A DNA stretch of 64,000 bases from Juglans regia (GCF_001411555.2 NC_049912.1:27599722-27663721), one strand, 5' to 3'; counted from the stretch's first letter, positions 25,871-43,668 are shown. Notes: generated by a model not told the origin, from the sequence alone. Numbers and translations are program-made.

Positions 25871-28800
25871 ATGGGTTCATATGGAAAGCTTGCAAGGAGG
25901 GCGTTGGAGACTGATGTGCCGGTCATGGTTCAGGTATTCAGGCTAGAATCCCAAATGGTCTTGACTTCTTGTTTTTCTCTCCTTCTTTGAATCCATTTGT
26001 ATTCAGCTTCAATTTGTATTTGGATTTATGTATCATTTCATTTTCGGGTGCGGAACAAAGTTTTTGTTTATGGTGGTGATCGAGGTGGGAGTTTTTGGTT
26101 TTCGCAGATACAGGAACTGATCCGAGGAGCCAAAAATGCGGTGTCTTTGGCTCAGGTTTGTTTTTCTAATTCCAATGCTATGTTATGTTATTAAGGCGTT
26201 ATCATGAAAGTTTTGAGAATTGAGATGAAGCACAGTATTTTAGTATTCCAACTTCCAATGTCTACTTGTTACTATATTGGTTTGGTGTTGATTTTGATGA
26301 CCATGGAGGTACCGAGATCATTTTTATTTATTCTCGGAAAATTAGGGCGCGTCTGATGCTGGTTTTGAAAGGGCGTTCTTTGTTTGGTAAAGTGAAGACT
26401 ACGAAAGGGCAAGAAAAACTTACTTGACATTGTATATATAGAAACTGTTTTTCCAAGTTGATCTAGAAAATTGGCTCTTTCAGCGACTTCACTTTTGTTT
26501 TGGGTTTTCCTCACTAAAGTTTGTTGGATAACCTCGAAGAAAATGGCATTTATTTTTTTATTTACTTCCAAATTAGTTTTTGTCACATAAAAAGCAGTTT
26601 GTAGAGAATGATAAGAAAAATTAGGAACCTTTTAATTTTTCCTAAACTGAAAACATAAAGCGGTAGAAGTGGCGTTACCTAAAAACAGGTTGTTTCAAAA
26701 CTATTTTTAGAATGTGTTTCGTACGTCCTCTTCTATTATTTAAGGAGAAGAATACCAAACAGGCTCTAACAGTGCATATCCCAGTGTGAAGCCCCTTCAG
26801 AGAACCAAACAACAGAATTCTTTTTTGAACTTGAGAGACAATAGCTGCAAAATCATGTGTGGTGTTTTAAGCCACTTCTTCTTACACAAAAACTTGAGCC
26901 ACTTCTTGGAGCTTTCATATTTAAGGTTCCAATTATGTATGCAGATTTGTTCATTGGTTGTAGAGTGTTGTATTTATTTTTATTTTTATACATTTAGTTT
27001 ATTTTCTTTTCAGAGTGTATACAATCTTTTGAGAGCTGTAATTTTCGGTGGTTTTTGTCCCTCAGTTGCATCTTTATGTAACTCCTTATGCTTTTGGTTG
27101 AAATATGCTCTAGGGTGTAGTTTTTTGGCAACCACCCAAAAGGGCATTGGATAAGGTCAAAGAACTTGTATGGGAGCCATCAATTAGTCGATATGGTGCT
27201 GATGAAGGTATCCCTGAACTCAGGGAAGCATTAATAAAAAAGGTATCTATCTTCAAGAGTTATACATGACTTAACCTTTCAGCTAACTCTCCCTTGTTGC
27301 AAATGATGCTGCCCAACTTCTTGGAAATGAAATAATTTGAATTCTGTAGCTACTGCCATCTCAAGCAACCCTTCCAACGTTTCAACTTATGGCATTTCTC
27401 CCATCTTAAATTTGTTGTCAGAAATGGAAATCGATAGACGGCCAATATGACTGTCCAACTAAAAGTTGTAAGTTAATTCTTTTATCTCTGTTTTGCAGTT
27501 GCACAATGAAAATAAACTGTACAGATCTTCTGTGATGGTTACTGCTGGAGCAAATCAGGTAGCCACAAATGGTTTCTATTATTTTATTTTCTCTTCTTAA
27601 AAATTCTATCGAAAAAGACAAAATTATCTGGGTTTTGGAAGATACCAACGTTAAGTTGAGAGCCAATTGTTTCCTTTATATGTTGTTTTATTACTCAGCC
27701 GATGGGATGAGGGGGAGAGTCCATTTGATGGAACCCAATTCTTAGTTCCGCATAAATGCAAGCCTTCTATTGGTTCCTTGTGGTTACTAGTCTCGGTCAC
27801 TTTATTCTTTAGTGTATTTTGCTTGCTTTCTTTTTACAACCTCATAATTGATGTTTCAATATTTGCTTGTAATTCTCACATCATTGACTACATCCTGCTT
27901 TTGGATATAATTTTGCTGGATTAGTTAATGAAAAAACTTCTTCATATGATGGAAGATGGAAATAGAATAATTAATTCTTCCCTCCAAAGAAACGAGTTGA
28001 GAAATTTTCCTCAACAGAAGGTGTGTGCATCTGTGGTTGTGTTTTCCCCTTGATTGGTATATCTGCAATTTTTTTTATCCAATACTGAAGTTCATGTGTT
28101 GAAAGTTATGATCTTTACTCCTTTAACAAAGTTTTACTTTCTAGTATGTTCAGGTGTCAGAAATAATGTATTGGTATCATATTTTGTGTTACTCATATGA
28201 AACGAGTTGAGAAATTTTCCTCAACAGAAGGTGTGTGCATCTGTGGTTGTGTTTTCCCCTTGATTGGTATATCTGCAATTTTTTTATCCAATACTGAAGT
28301 TCATGTGTTGAAAGTTATGATCTTTACTCCTGTAACAAAGTTTTACTTTCTAGTATGTTCAGGTGTCAGAAATAATGTATTGGTATCATATTTTGTGTTA
28401 CTCATTCCATTGGCTTAAAACAAAACGATGTGATTTCCAACAGTCCCATAGGACTCATTTCGTGAATCTGAAGCAATTTTCTACCTATTGCAATGCAGGC
28501 ATTTGTAAATCTTGTTCTTACATTGTGTGATGCTGGCGATTCTGTAGTTATGTTTGCACCATACTATTTCAATGCCTACATGTCCTTCCAGATGACTGGC
28601 ATCACTAATATACTGGTGGGTCCTGGTAACCCCATGACACTTTATCCAGATATAGGTGAGAAGCTTATGACCTGCTCATTTTAGATTAGACGTGCAACCG
28701 TCCACATGATTGGACTTCCTCTTAATGATTGTGCTGCTCATTGTATGAGATTGGATACCATTGATGTTCAGGACTTAATCAGACAGGGCAATATGGGTAT

Positions 28801-29759
28801 GTAAGGTCTCTAAGAATTATAAGTAGTATAATGGAATCAAGTCTAGACATGTGATTCTCCATTGCCATTACATAACAGACAAGAACCGTTTTCAGGCTCT
28901 CAATACTTTGTTCTCACGTCTCATGACACACCTTGAGGTTTACTAGGGGTTTAGTTATTTGTTTTACTAAGTGGGTTTAGTCGTTGGAAGGGTTGTGGTT
29001 TTGCTGTGGAGAATGAGTTTAGGCGGTGTTCTTGTAGTAGCGATTATATTTTAGGGGTAGATTAATTAAATTTCTTAATTGTGACCCAAAGTCGAACTTC
29101 TAGAAGGGTGGAATGTTGAACGGCCCCATCTTAATCTCCATCTTTTCAGTAGTTCCAAGAATTTTCAAATTCCTCACAAAGACACCCTTGAAGTGGCTGG
29201 TGGCTCTTATATGGTGCTTTTCTGGTCTCTACTTTATTTATGTGTTTTGTAATTTGCATTGAGATTAAGATATTTAAAGGAAAATAATTCCGGTAAACTT
29301 TCTTTGGCAGGATATATTTGCATGAGATTAAAAAAAAGCACGAGTTGAACTTAATTATTTTATGGAAAACTACTCCAGTGAGGTTTCATTGGCAGTATCA
29401 TTATCTTCTTAGAAATGTTGGTTTAAATTTTTATTATTCACGATTTTATTTTATTTATTCACACAATGCTTATTGAAGAAATATATAATTCAATGCTTTC
29501 TGTGAATTATATCTAGATATAAAATAGTTTGTTCTTTTAAAAGAAGAATATTGGAGGATTGGTGTTTATTTAACATAAGGCATGCGGCAGTTCAGTTTTC
29601 CCCTCAATATTATAACTTTGTTTGGACCATTTGTCTAACTATATTGATCCTCAGACTGGTTAGAAAGAACCTTACTGGAAACTAAACCAGCTCCAAAGCT
29701 TGTTACTGTTGTTAATCCTGGCAACCCAAGTGGGACTTACATTCCAGAGCCTCTTCTTA

Positions 29760-29815
<56 letters not shown>

Positions 29816-32570
29816 CTATGTACATAGATACACACGGACGCTGGACTCACACACGAGTGGTCATGCATGTTTATGCCTGTATCCTTATCAGACGTATGTT
29901 GCAATGAATACAGTTGATCAAGCCTAAAAATCTTTTTGAAAACATAATGTTTTCTTGCATTTCATTTGTCATGAATATTCTTACAATGTGCTTTCTCTTC
30001 TTTATGTAGAGGATTTCTGATCTCTGCAGAGATGCTGGATCTTGGCTTGTGGTAGATAATACATACGAGTAAGTTTCTTCATATGTTTTTCCAGTAAATG
30101 TTTTAGGTATAACGATTATTTCTCAAATCATTCTCTCTTTCTGTTTCATATTTTTCTCTTTATTTGGGGTGTGAAATCCTAAAAATTGTCATAGGGGGCA
30201 TAAAAATATTGTTGTGACATGAATTATTTGGTTCTCATCTAGAAATGGATATATAAAAGTTGTGACATGAATTATTTGGTTCTCATCTAGAAATGGATAT
30301 ATAAAAGCAGGCTTCGAGCTATGATATTGTGTGTGTGTGTATATACATATTTATAAATGTGTGTGTATGGCAATGACTATTTTCTTGTATTTCAACAACA
30401 AAGAATAAAAACCAGAATTTTATGAAAATAGAAAACGTTGAACTTTGAAAGGAATAACTTGCAATGCTTATCATTAAGAGAAGCACTATACTTTCGGAAG
30501 GAACAATGGTATCAATGATACCAAGCTAGCAGTTTTCCTATACTTGTCCACAGTTCAGCTGATACGGAGCTTTGCCCAAAGGAAGTTATTTCTAATAAAT
30601 TGGTTCCCAGGTGCGAGATAATTAAGATATTTGGCTTTTATGGTTAGCTAACGTGTAGAAGTTAAAAAAAGTCATTACTCTGTTGGTGATAAAAATGAAT
30701 TTATGGATGGAGATAAAGAAAAAATTGAGACGTACTTTCCTAAAATTTATGTCATGTATATAAACTTAAATATGTAAAAATCTTTCTTGGCTTGGCTTTT
30801 GTAGCTGCCATTATGCTTTCTTTAAATATTTTTTCAGTTAGATAATTAGGCCTGTAAACCCATAAATGTTGTCTCAATTCATCATATTTCATTAGATGCA
30901 GGATTTGATATGTTTCAAAGATTGAACTGGATATGGATAGTGTTCCAATATAATTTCAATCTTGGACAAAAAGCCACCTTTTTATCTATTTCGTTTATTT
31001 TGTTACTGGGACAAGGGAATGTGCATTATATAGTTTTTCCTATACATATATGTTATATTTTATGTGCACCTATCTTAGACTACTGCATTGATAGGTTATC
31101 TACTGCATTCGACTTGTGCCCCTACATGGTGTAAGGTGGGCAATGATGTAGTCGCTTGATATGTTGTTTAGTCTGGGAAATCTTATTGTTTCCATTTCAT
31201 AGATTTTTCTCCAATTGTATCTGATCATATCGATTTGTCATTTGAGTAGGTTTCAATTTTTTTGGAGTACTGGCTCATGGTTTGTCTGGATTTTATTTTC
31301 AGATACTTCATGTATGATGGTCTAAAACACTCTTGTGTGGAGGGAGATCACATAGTCAACATATTTTCCTTCTCAAAAGCATATGGGATGATGGGATGGC
31401 GGGTGGGATATGTAAGTAATGCTATGGTCTCTGCTTTTGCCAAACTTAGAATGGAGCATTGGCTTACTTATCCAAAAAAAAAAGAAAAGAAAAAGAAAAA
31501 AGAAAAGAATGGAGCATTAGCTTGTGCAGAACAAATTGTGCATTTGCTATAACTATAAAGGGTGAGCAACATGTATCTCTCACTTGATTGGCAGTAGTTA
31601 CTTTTATTTCCTAGTGTCAATTAATTGTCTTTCAAAAAACTTTCATCTCAATTTACTTATTATCCTCTGTGGCAACATCTTCTTCCTGTTTAGACAAAAA
31701 ACCTTCAAAACTGGGGCTGGTACCTTACCTTCATTTTTCTTCATGTGTTATGATTATACTATTTTAAGCACGGATTAAGCTTGAAACCGTTGAGAGAGAA
31801 GCAATATGATATTCCAAAATGAAATCATAATCATTTTATTTTGGCGACTAAACAGTTATGAGACAGCAAGCTAACCTCCTTTCATAGGTTTATGCTGGAT
31901 GTTTTGTTATGAATAAAGATTTTATTAATATCAATAGAGGAATAGGCAAAGTCCAAGTACATGGGAGCTATACAAGAGAAAAGACCTAGTTGGGACGAAG
32001 AAATAGATACAAGCAAATCATGAACGTTGAGCCCATTTATGCTGGATTTTAATTTGTTTTGGTTGATGAATAATGTCTTCCATCTGCTAGTCCGGGCTAA
32101 TGATTGAGTGCATACAGATAGCATACCCATCAGAAGTAGACGGCTTTGCAGCTCAACTCCTCAAAGTTCAAGACAACATTCCCATCTGTGCTTCAATAAT
32201 TTCACAACACCTTGCCCTTTACTCCTTGGAATCGGGACCTGAATGGGTCACTGATCAAGTAAAAGATCTTGTCAAGAACAGAGAAATTGTTTTAGAAGCG
32301 TTGTCTCCCCTTGGAAAAGATGCTGTTAAAGGAGGAGAAGGTGCTATATACCTGTGGGCAAAGCTTCCGGAGAATTATGTCGATGACTTCAAAGTTGTTC
32401 GGTGGCTCGCTCATAGGCACGGGGTGGTGGTGATCCCAGGAAGTGCTTGTGGGTGTCCAGGGAATATTAGGATCTCCTTTGGAGGCTTGATAGAGAGCGA
32501 TTGTAAAGCTGCAGCAGAGAGGCTGAAGAAAGGGCTAGAAGAATTAAACAGAGATGGAATGGTGGAGTAA
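25871..32570 (+). CDS. ISS1: Aromatic aminotransferase ISS1/VAS1-type, PLP-dependent, 394 aa, 9 exons
   Basis: Exons are 25871-25933, 26108-26155, 27114-27242, 27499-27558, 28499-28655, 29655-29761, 30010-30068, 31303-31411 and 32118-32570. All junctions are GT-AG and the frame stays open to the stop at 32568. The protein is a class I/II fold-type I aminotransferase. Visible motifs include SRYGADEGIPELREAL, the V-T-A-G-A-N-Q segment, NPGNPSGTY (substrate carboxylate region), D-N-T-Y-E-Y-F with the PLP-ring Asp/Tyr, and SFSKAYGMMGWRVGY, whose Lys forms the Schiff base. R-I-S-F-G-G near the C-terminus supplies the conserved Arg. It is close in sequence and length to Arabidopsis ISS1/VAS1 (394 aa). 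VAS1 transfers the amino group of methionine to indole-3-pyruvate, coupling auxin and ethylene precursor pools, and ISS1 also handles Phe/Tyr. The location is probably cytosolic, as no transit peptide is seen. Confidence 0.95.
27989..28405. repeat. Tandem duplication of about 210 bp in intron 4 of the aminotransferase gene
   Basis: The segment starting GAAACGAGTTGAGAAATTTT at 27989 recurs at 28199 and both copies run to TTTTGTGTTACTCAT. I see only two differences by eye: an 8- versus 7-T run, and TTTAACAAAG versus TGTAACAAAG. Copy 2 ends about 90 bases before exon 5. Confidence 0.95.
29761..29816. repeat. Compound (TC)n-(TA)n microsatellite starting at a splice donor
   Basis: Exon 6 of the aminotransferase ends at 29761 and the intron begins GTCTCTCTCT. 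The CT repeat therefore forms the donor's downstream half, and it is followed directly by (TA)n at about 29795-29814. Confidence 0.9.
30211..30306. repeat. 48-bp tandem duplication in intron 7 of the aminotransferase gene
   Basis: GTTGTGACATGAATTATTTG... is repeated exactly once in tandem, with unit starts at 30211 and 30259. Confidence 0.95.
31466..31505 (+). mobile_element. Very short non-LTR retroelement tail with 18-bp target duplication
   Basis: The 18-base sequence AGAATGGAGCATTGGCTT (31448-31465) recurs with one change at 31506-31523. Between the copies is ACTTATCC plus an A-rich tail of about 30 bases. A TTATC-A(n) end flanked by a long target duplication is the mark of a strongly 5'-truncated LINE or SINE insertion. 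It lies in intron 8 of the aminotransferase gene. Confidence 0.7.
31905..32060 (+). repeat. LINE/SINE-derived fragment just upstream of aminotransferase exon 9
   Basis: It contains AAAGATTTTATTAATATCAATAGAGGAATAGG and TATACAAGAGAAAAGACCTAGT. The same layout is found at 37365-37475 in a katanin intron, so both are copies of one dispersed family. It ends about 60 bases before exon 9. Confidence 0.6.
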
Positions 32571-34280
32571 CCCAAAAATTACAAGGTTAATTAAAAACCT
32601 TGACATTGGAAGTACATATGCTTTTGAACAATGAGCAATTGAAACCTTCATGATATTAGAGCATACTTCCGGTTACGTATATTCAGAACTGTAATTTCCA
32701 AAAAATACATTCCCGTACTTTTCTACAATGATGTCTGATACATGCAAAATGTTTATTGGTTTAACAAGGTTCACATCATAGAAATATATACGTGAACCAG
32801 TTTTTTGTTTTTACCCAGAAATTTGAAGTTGTGATATTGGAATTGAGAATGATCATCATGATCAAAACCCTCAAAGATAAGAGAGATGAAGGTGGGACAT
32901 ATACAGCCAGCTCTGGTTATGCCAGATGATACATCTTGGTTGTCTCATAAATGATGAATGATGAATGATAACATGAGTTTCAACCAACTCACTTGATGCC
33001 TTTCACAGAGAGTTGATCAGGTTTTTTGGTAGGGTGCAGCATCTGTAAAAAAAACTCAAAAAAGTTTGATGCATTGGCTCTTTATCTTTCTTGTTCCCCA
33101 TCATCACCACTGCTGTAACAAGCTTCAGCCCAAAAGGAGCTTCTGTAATTGCTCACAATTGTGTAATTTGGTCTGTAGAAATATAGAAAATTACAGATTA
33201 GTTTCTCAGCTATTTTGTCCAAACTTTTGAATACCGTTTCGGATAAGGTACTGAAATGAAATATTTCGATACCGATACCGTTTTGAGATAGTTTATATAT
33301 AGAGATAAATTAATTATTTATGTATAAATTATATTTCAAAATAAAATCAATGCAAGTCTTAAAAAGTTAAAACATATTTATAAAACTCAACAATACTTCT
33401 AAGTTCTCAATCCAACTATTAAAAAAAATAATCACTCATTTTTATCATGAAAAGGGGAGTAGGGATTTGATTTTTAGTTCTCGAGCAAATGAGATTAAAA
33501 AAAGTTAAAAAAATAGTCTTTAAACATGAGAATTGGAGTGAAAATTGTGAAAATACACTTAAAATATAAAAATATAAAATTTCAACTGGTACACTGAAAA
33601 CTGACCGATACACCAAAAATTGGCCGGTATTGACCAAAATGCACCAGTATGATTGGTATTTGATCCGGTATGAAACACATACATTCCCTGTATTGGTGAC
33701 TACCCTGGCACAGTAAATACGGTACAGCCGGTATGATATGGTATTTAAAACTTTGATTTTGCCGCGGAGAATGCCACCCCCCAAAAGAAAAAGAAAAAGA
33801 AAAAAAGTAAAGGAAATGACTTTAGGCTGAAATGGGTCCACTTATTTTGGGCCAGACTTTAATTGTCAAAATTCAATCTACAAAATGGGCCCTACATTTC
33901 CAACGGCAGCCGACAATCCATCCCAGACACAATCAAAACACCTTAAACGGCCAAACCCAAAAAGAAGCCCACCCATAAAAAGCACCCACTATTGCGGAAA
34001 ATTTACATCTTAAAGGAGCCAGCTCAAGGACAATCTCGTCATTTCGTAACCTCTCCATCCTCTCCGTCCCTCGCCGTTTAAACGTCGCCCATGGGCCATC
34101 AAGCCCACTGCTCCATCAAGCTGACTGAGCGAGAAACTAGTGAAGAGGGAGAGAGTTCTAAAGAGTGAAGCTTTCGGACACGGCGAGCTTGCTTCTTCTT
34201 CTTCTTCTTGGGAAGGAAACTGTAAACTCTTCGGATTTGGTTTCTCTGCGGAAACCTAGAGAGAGGGATAGTGAGAGGGA
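32571..34280. other. Intergenic region between the aminotransferase and katanin genes
   Basis: The 3' flank of the aminotransferase lies at about 32571-32900. Block 33225-33760 holds many GGTAT/CCGGTAT/ACCGATACC motifs (for example GATACCGATACCG, GGCCGGTATTG, CCGGTATGAAAC) and looks like a dispersed non-coding repeat with internal short repeats. From about 33880 on, GC content rises and CT-rich leader sequence with a (CTT)n run (about 34191-34209) precedes the katanin ATG. Confidence 0.5.
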
Positions 34281-38848
<4,568 letters not shown>

Positions 38849-41800
38849 ACAGGATCATGCCATACTGAAGGTAATAGATCGTCTTCCTAACCAGTCAGTT
38901 TACTTAATTGGCGATTGTCTTCCAAGTGTTCCAAGTGTTCCATGTTGTTTTATTGTTTCTCCGGCAGCCGATAAATTGTAGTCCCGAGTGTTGGAAATGT
39001 ATCCAATCGTTGTGTTAATTTTGTGTCTGTAATCTCTCAACCTAATGTAATGTGAACATTATCGCAGAAGCCTTGTTTATTCACTTGACTTGTGGCAATC
39101 TCGAATTCCATCAAATCAGTTCTGAATCATGTAACAAGCTGTGGATGGAATGAATTATTATATTAGAAAGAAATGCTACCCACCAATATCTCGTTGCTTC
39201 CATGGCAATAGGGCCAGATAATTTAACATCTCTCATAAGAGTTTTTCAACATTTTTGTTGTTGATGGTATCCTATTGAGCTAAGAGAAGGCTCTAAAATG
39301 TCCAATTTTGGCTATTTTATTTTATTTATAGAAGATTACATTATCGACAACCACGTTCCTTGATCTTTATAACCGTCTACATGATCGTTTGTTCTGGTTT
39401 AACTTTTGACATAATTTTGTGACATTATCACTGATCACATGCTCATATATCTAAATCCCACTTAGGTTAATGTCTATTCATTATACGCTTTTGATATGCT
39501 TGGCCAAGTCATTATGTTGCTGCGACAGGATCTTGTGAAGCACCAAATTGCAGATTGCTTGAGGAGTCTCCACGCACTAACAACGATAATGTTGGCAGTG
39601 ATCTCTGTCACTTTGGATTAAAGCGGGTGGGAGCACAGGAGAGGTCAAGACGATGATCCAACCCAATAGATTGTGATAACAATTATTTGATTCTTAGACC
39701 CATTAACGAACACTCTTTTTACATTATAACACAATTCTAGCTATTATATATGCAGTTCTATACAAAATCTTTTCTTGTCTCTCTGGAAGATGTTTTGGAA
39801 TTGCACCTACCTTCTCCACCCAAGTTAGAAAAGTAAGTGATCACCCTTTGCTTCTTCCTGTATTATTAATTATCTGGTCAGAACTTTCCATTGGTTAAGA
39901 AGACCAGATGGGCTATTTTTAATATGACCTACCGAATGAGATGAGATGAAATGAGATGATTTATGAATATTAGTGAGATTACTGAAATATTCTCATAATA
40001 TCTCACTATTATTTATTATTTTATTATTAATTTTTACATACTTTTTATTACTATTTAATATTCTATTATTTCTTTTTTATTACTATTTATAGAATATTTA
40101 AGAATATCTTACTATCTAAATGCAACTGATTTCTGCATCCAAATGAATCTTAAAGGGTTAGAAATTAGAATTTAGTCTAATATAGGTTAAAACAAGTCGA
40201 CCTAATTAATTAGACATGCTTGGTAAAGGACTCACTTTCAGCTCAACCTGCTCGATTCATATACTTTAATTACCCCTAATACCAAGTAAAACGTTTATTA
40301 AATTAATTATGCAGATGATACAAAATAACCAGCATCAAGTGTACTCAAGATCGAGGAACTTCAGAAATTTGCAGTTCTCGTGCTTTTCACGGATTCCACA
40401 GTGAGACTGGTATTTTTTAACTCAAAAGGACATGTACTTTTAGGTTCACAGTTCATACTGTCATGCCTGATAAACTAGGTTGGAGTTTTGCATGCTTCCT
40501 ATATTCAAACTGACAATGAAAAGATAGTAAAACTGAGAGCACAAGTACAGCTAGGGAATAGTAACAGATTGAATGATGTACATTTTGTTGTTATCTTGGG
40601 ACGAGTTTTCAAGTATCCTTGCCCTGCCTAGTTTTTCATTTTTGTTCTTTCTATATTGTCTCATTCTCTGCTTCCTTCACTCTGCAGTCTGCAGGCCTCT
40701 TCTCTGTGCTATGATGCTACTTACTCATTATTTTGGTGTTTTTTTGTTCATTTTGTTGCCTTCTTTTCACGAACTTCGTCTCATGCATGCTTCATTTTCT
40801 TTTTACGTACGTTGGGATGTATCGATAAGTTCAACTGAAGCATCCTAACAAATCAAGATAGATATTGAAGTACACAATATTTCTTTATATAAATAATATT
40901 CTTTTTACTGTATCTGCAATTGCCCATTAACGTTCGAAATGCAGTAAAATAAACCCTAGTAGTCACATCCCATTTTTTAAATGAAAAATATTTTAGGAAT
41001 AAAATGATTACGTAAAAATAAATTTATAAATTAATATGACTTGATGTGATACATCAGATTATAAAATTATTTTTATTATATAATAGATCTAACAAATTCT
41101 ATAAAATCACATCAATTTATAAGTTTATTTTATATAATTCCTTTACGTCTATTACAATTTTATTTTCAAATTGAATTTTTCTTCAAATTTTGACAAACTA
41201 GCACTACTACCTCAAACTTCTCTAGGTCCCATTTCTTTAGGTTCTTCGCTTGGGGAAGAATCATGCTACTGTAGAACTACCATAACATGATTCTTCAACC
41301 AGCTTTTTATCTAAATTTTTGTAAGTGATTCTAGATCTAAAATATACTTCAATAATTCAATTAATTAAGAAAAAATTTAAGAACCCGATCATAAGAACAT
41401 TGATAAAGTAGAAAGCAAAAGCTGCTATTTGCACCAAGAAATTAGAAGGATTAATAATTTAGGCAAAGAGAAGTGATACTCTACCTGAGTAATACTGCTC
41501 CATTTGACCGTTAGGTCAAATAGGTATTTTTTTCATTTTTTAAACATTTTAAAGCATTTTTTAAAAATATAAAAAAATATCAATACACTAATAGCCAATT
41601 CCTTAATTATTAAATAAAGAAAAAAAATATAAAGTGTCAAAATAAAGGAACAAATTGAATGGATAAAATAACATGAGTCGGTCTACTCTGCCGCTCAGAA
41701 TAGTCACTCATTTTGACCGATAGTACTTTTTCAATCTTTTTTTTTTAATTTTTAATTTATATTTTTTAATATATTTAAATATTTTTAAAAAATAAAAAAA

Positions 41801-42930
41801 TACATCAATACACTTAAAAATTATTTTCTTTATCACTAATTAAAAAAAAATTTTTTTATCAAACGATCAATTTGAACGGTCAAATTAAAAGACAAAATAG
41901 TTTTGTCCAAATAACATTTCTCTTTAGGTAAAAATTCCTCGTTGCTGCCCTACTCCTCAGTACTACTCCACCATGGATAGCCTCGATCCCTACCCCAAAC
42001 TCACAAGTACTGTGTTTAAAAATACTGGCCTATGTTTTATTCTCTGAACATTTTTATATTATATATGCATGCCTCGTACTGTATACTGTTGAGTATTCCT
42101 TGAGCTGCCAAAACAAAATATTTTTATAGATTTGTGTGTACTTCAGCCACTTTGATTTGTCGGACATGACTCAACCATGGCTAGCTGATAGCTTTGCCTT
42201 CCATTAGAGAGAAGCGTGGGGGATTTGAACAAAGAAAAAGATCATAAATTGGAAGAAAAAGTACAAGATCAGTGCTGCAACCAATGTCATGGGTGTTGCT
42301 TCCCGAGCAAAAGGACAAGCATATGTAGCCAAAATCCCCATTTTTCTCATTGATGGATCAAAGTAGTTTAAATTAAATGACGTGCTTTCTGCAATTATTG
42401 TTCCTTCTATTGTCCATAATTACCATGGTTCCGAGAACTTTTCTTTCATCTATGACCAGGAATTGATCAGTACAACCCATCCAGCTAGATGATCAGGTTG
42501 TCGAACGGAAAAGAAATTAAAGAAAAAAAAAGTTAATTTGTCTATTCAATTTGTTCTCTTATTTTAATACCTCATATATTTTAATTTTTTTTTCTTTTAC
42601 TTAATAGTTAAGAAAATGATAATTAGTGTATTGATATTTTTTTATATTTTTTTAAAATATTTTTAAATGATAAAAAAATTGAAAAAAATAAAAAGTTTAA
42701 ATTTGACCAAATGGTCACTTGGAGAGCGAGCTACTTTAAGCAGCAGAACAGCACCGCTCATTAAAGAACCAAAGATATGCTATTTGGTTGATCTCTTGGC
42801 ATCCTACTAAGGATTTGGGATTGAATCTGTTATTCTTGTTTGGAAGGTTAATAATTTATTTATGCTCATGATGAGTCATACTTATAACAGCACGGTTCAC
42901 TTTGACTTCACGTTTAAAGCATTTACAATT
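38849..42930. other. Intergenic region, katanin 3' flank and AT-rich repeats
   Basis: The katanin 3'UTR probably extends to about 39.1 kb. About 39930-40150 is a diverged family A MITE (ACCGAATGAGATGAGATG on the left, CATCCAAATGAATC on the right). Three AT-rich family B copies follow at about 41490-41700, 41690-41905 and 42530-42745, the last inverted. Nothing gene-like was found. Confidence 0.5.
41490..41905. repeat. Two adjacent AT-rich family B repeats
   Basis: Both share the order TTTTTT...AATATTTTTAAAAA...ATAAAAAAATA.CAATACACTAA, then CTTAAT-ATTAAATAAA, and are bounded by short GC-richer motifs (GACCGTTAGGTCAAATAG; CTCTGCCGCTCAGAATAG; GACCGATAG). Related copies occur at about 18002, 20084, 42530 (inverted), 53350 and 61670 (inverted). 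Confidence 0.55.
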
Positions 42931-42935
42931 ACATG

Positions 42936-43667
42936 TGTAAGGTGATTTTTCTCTCCTATCGGCCCTTAAAAGCAAGTCCATGAGAGACTGTTGGAAAAGT
43001 AAGATAGAGAGCCCGACTAAGCCCAACGACCTTCCTCTAAAAGGAGTCAGTGGGCCTCGACAGAGCACTTGGCCCACGGGCAAAACCCACCCTCAAAGTA
43101 GCCCACGCACAGGAAAAGCGGACTGTAGGGGTAGATAGGACTCACCGTCCTGACACCACCCCGAGGACACCCTACCCTCGAGAACCTGCACAAGCAGGTG
43201 GACGGAAAATATGGAGAATCTTTAATCTCCTGACAGCAGGTATGGAAAGGCTTAACAGGGAGGGAATGCCCGCAGGGTAAAGTGAGTCAGGGAGTCACAC
43301 TCATTAATGACGTCACTCTTCGAACTCCATGCCGCATTAATGATGTCGTCCTAAAAGCCACGCTGCATTAAGTGATTCTGACTAAATGAATAGTGGAAAG
43401 GACATAGGCTCCTCAAAGTCAGGGATGAGTTGTCCCCTCCAGAAACCTAGTATAAAAGTTGATCTCTAGGTACGAAGAACTTTTTCTGATTTCCTATAAG
43501 TTTACGCACGAACTACTAAAGAGATATATTGACTTTAGCGTAGGAGACTCCCCAGCCACCATCAACGCCCCCCACTTTTCGTGTTTGCTTAAGTGTGCAT
43601 ATGAAAGACCAAAGATCCGAGTTGCTAGAACCCGGCCCCCAAAGGCATGCGAAACACGATGTTAACA
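42936..43667 (+). repeat. 5' LTR (732 bp)
   Basis: It begins TGTAAGG and ends TTAACA. A TATA box (TATAAAAG, 43451-43458) marks the U3/R side. A short internal motif near GCATTAATGA.GTC recurs about three times at 43300-43372. The 3' LTR lacks part of this stretch. Confidence 0.9.
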
Positions 43668-43668
43668 G

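Noticed and set aside
33419..33841. Minus-strand 140-codon frame with repeated Tyr-Arg motifs
   Set aside because: The Tyr-Arg pattern comes from the GGTAT/CCGATAC iterons of the repeat block, not from a protein family.
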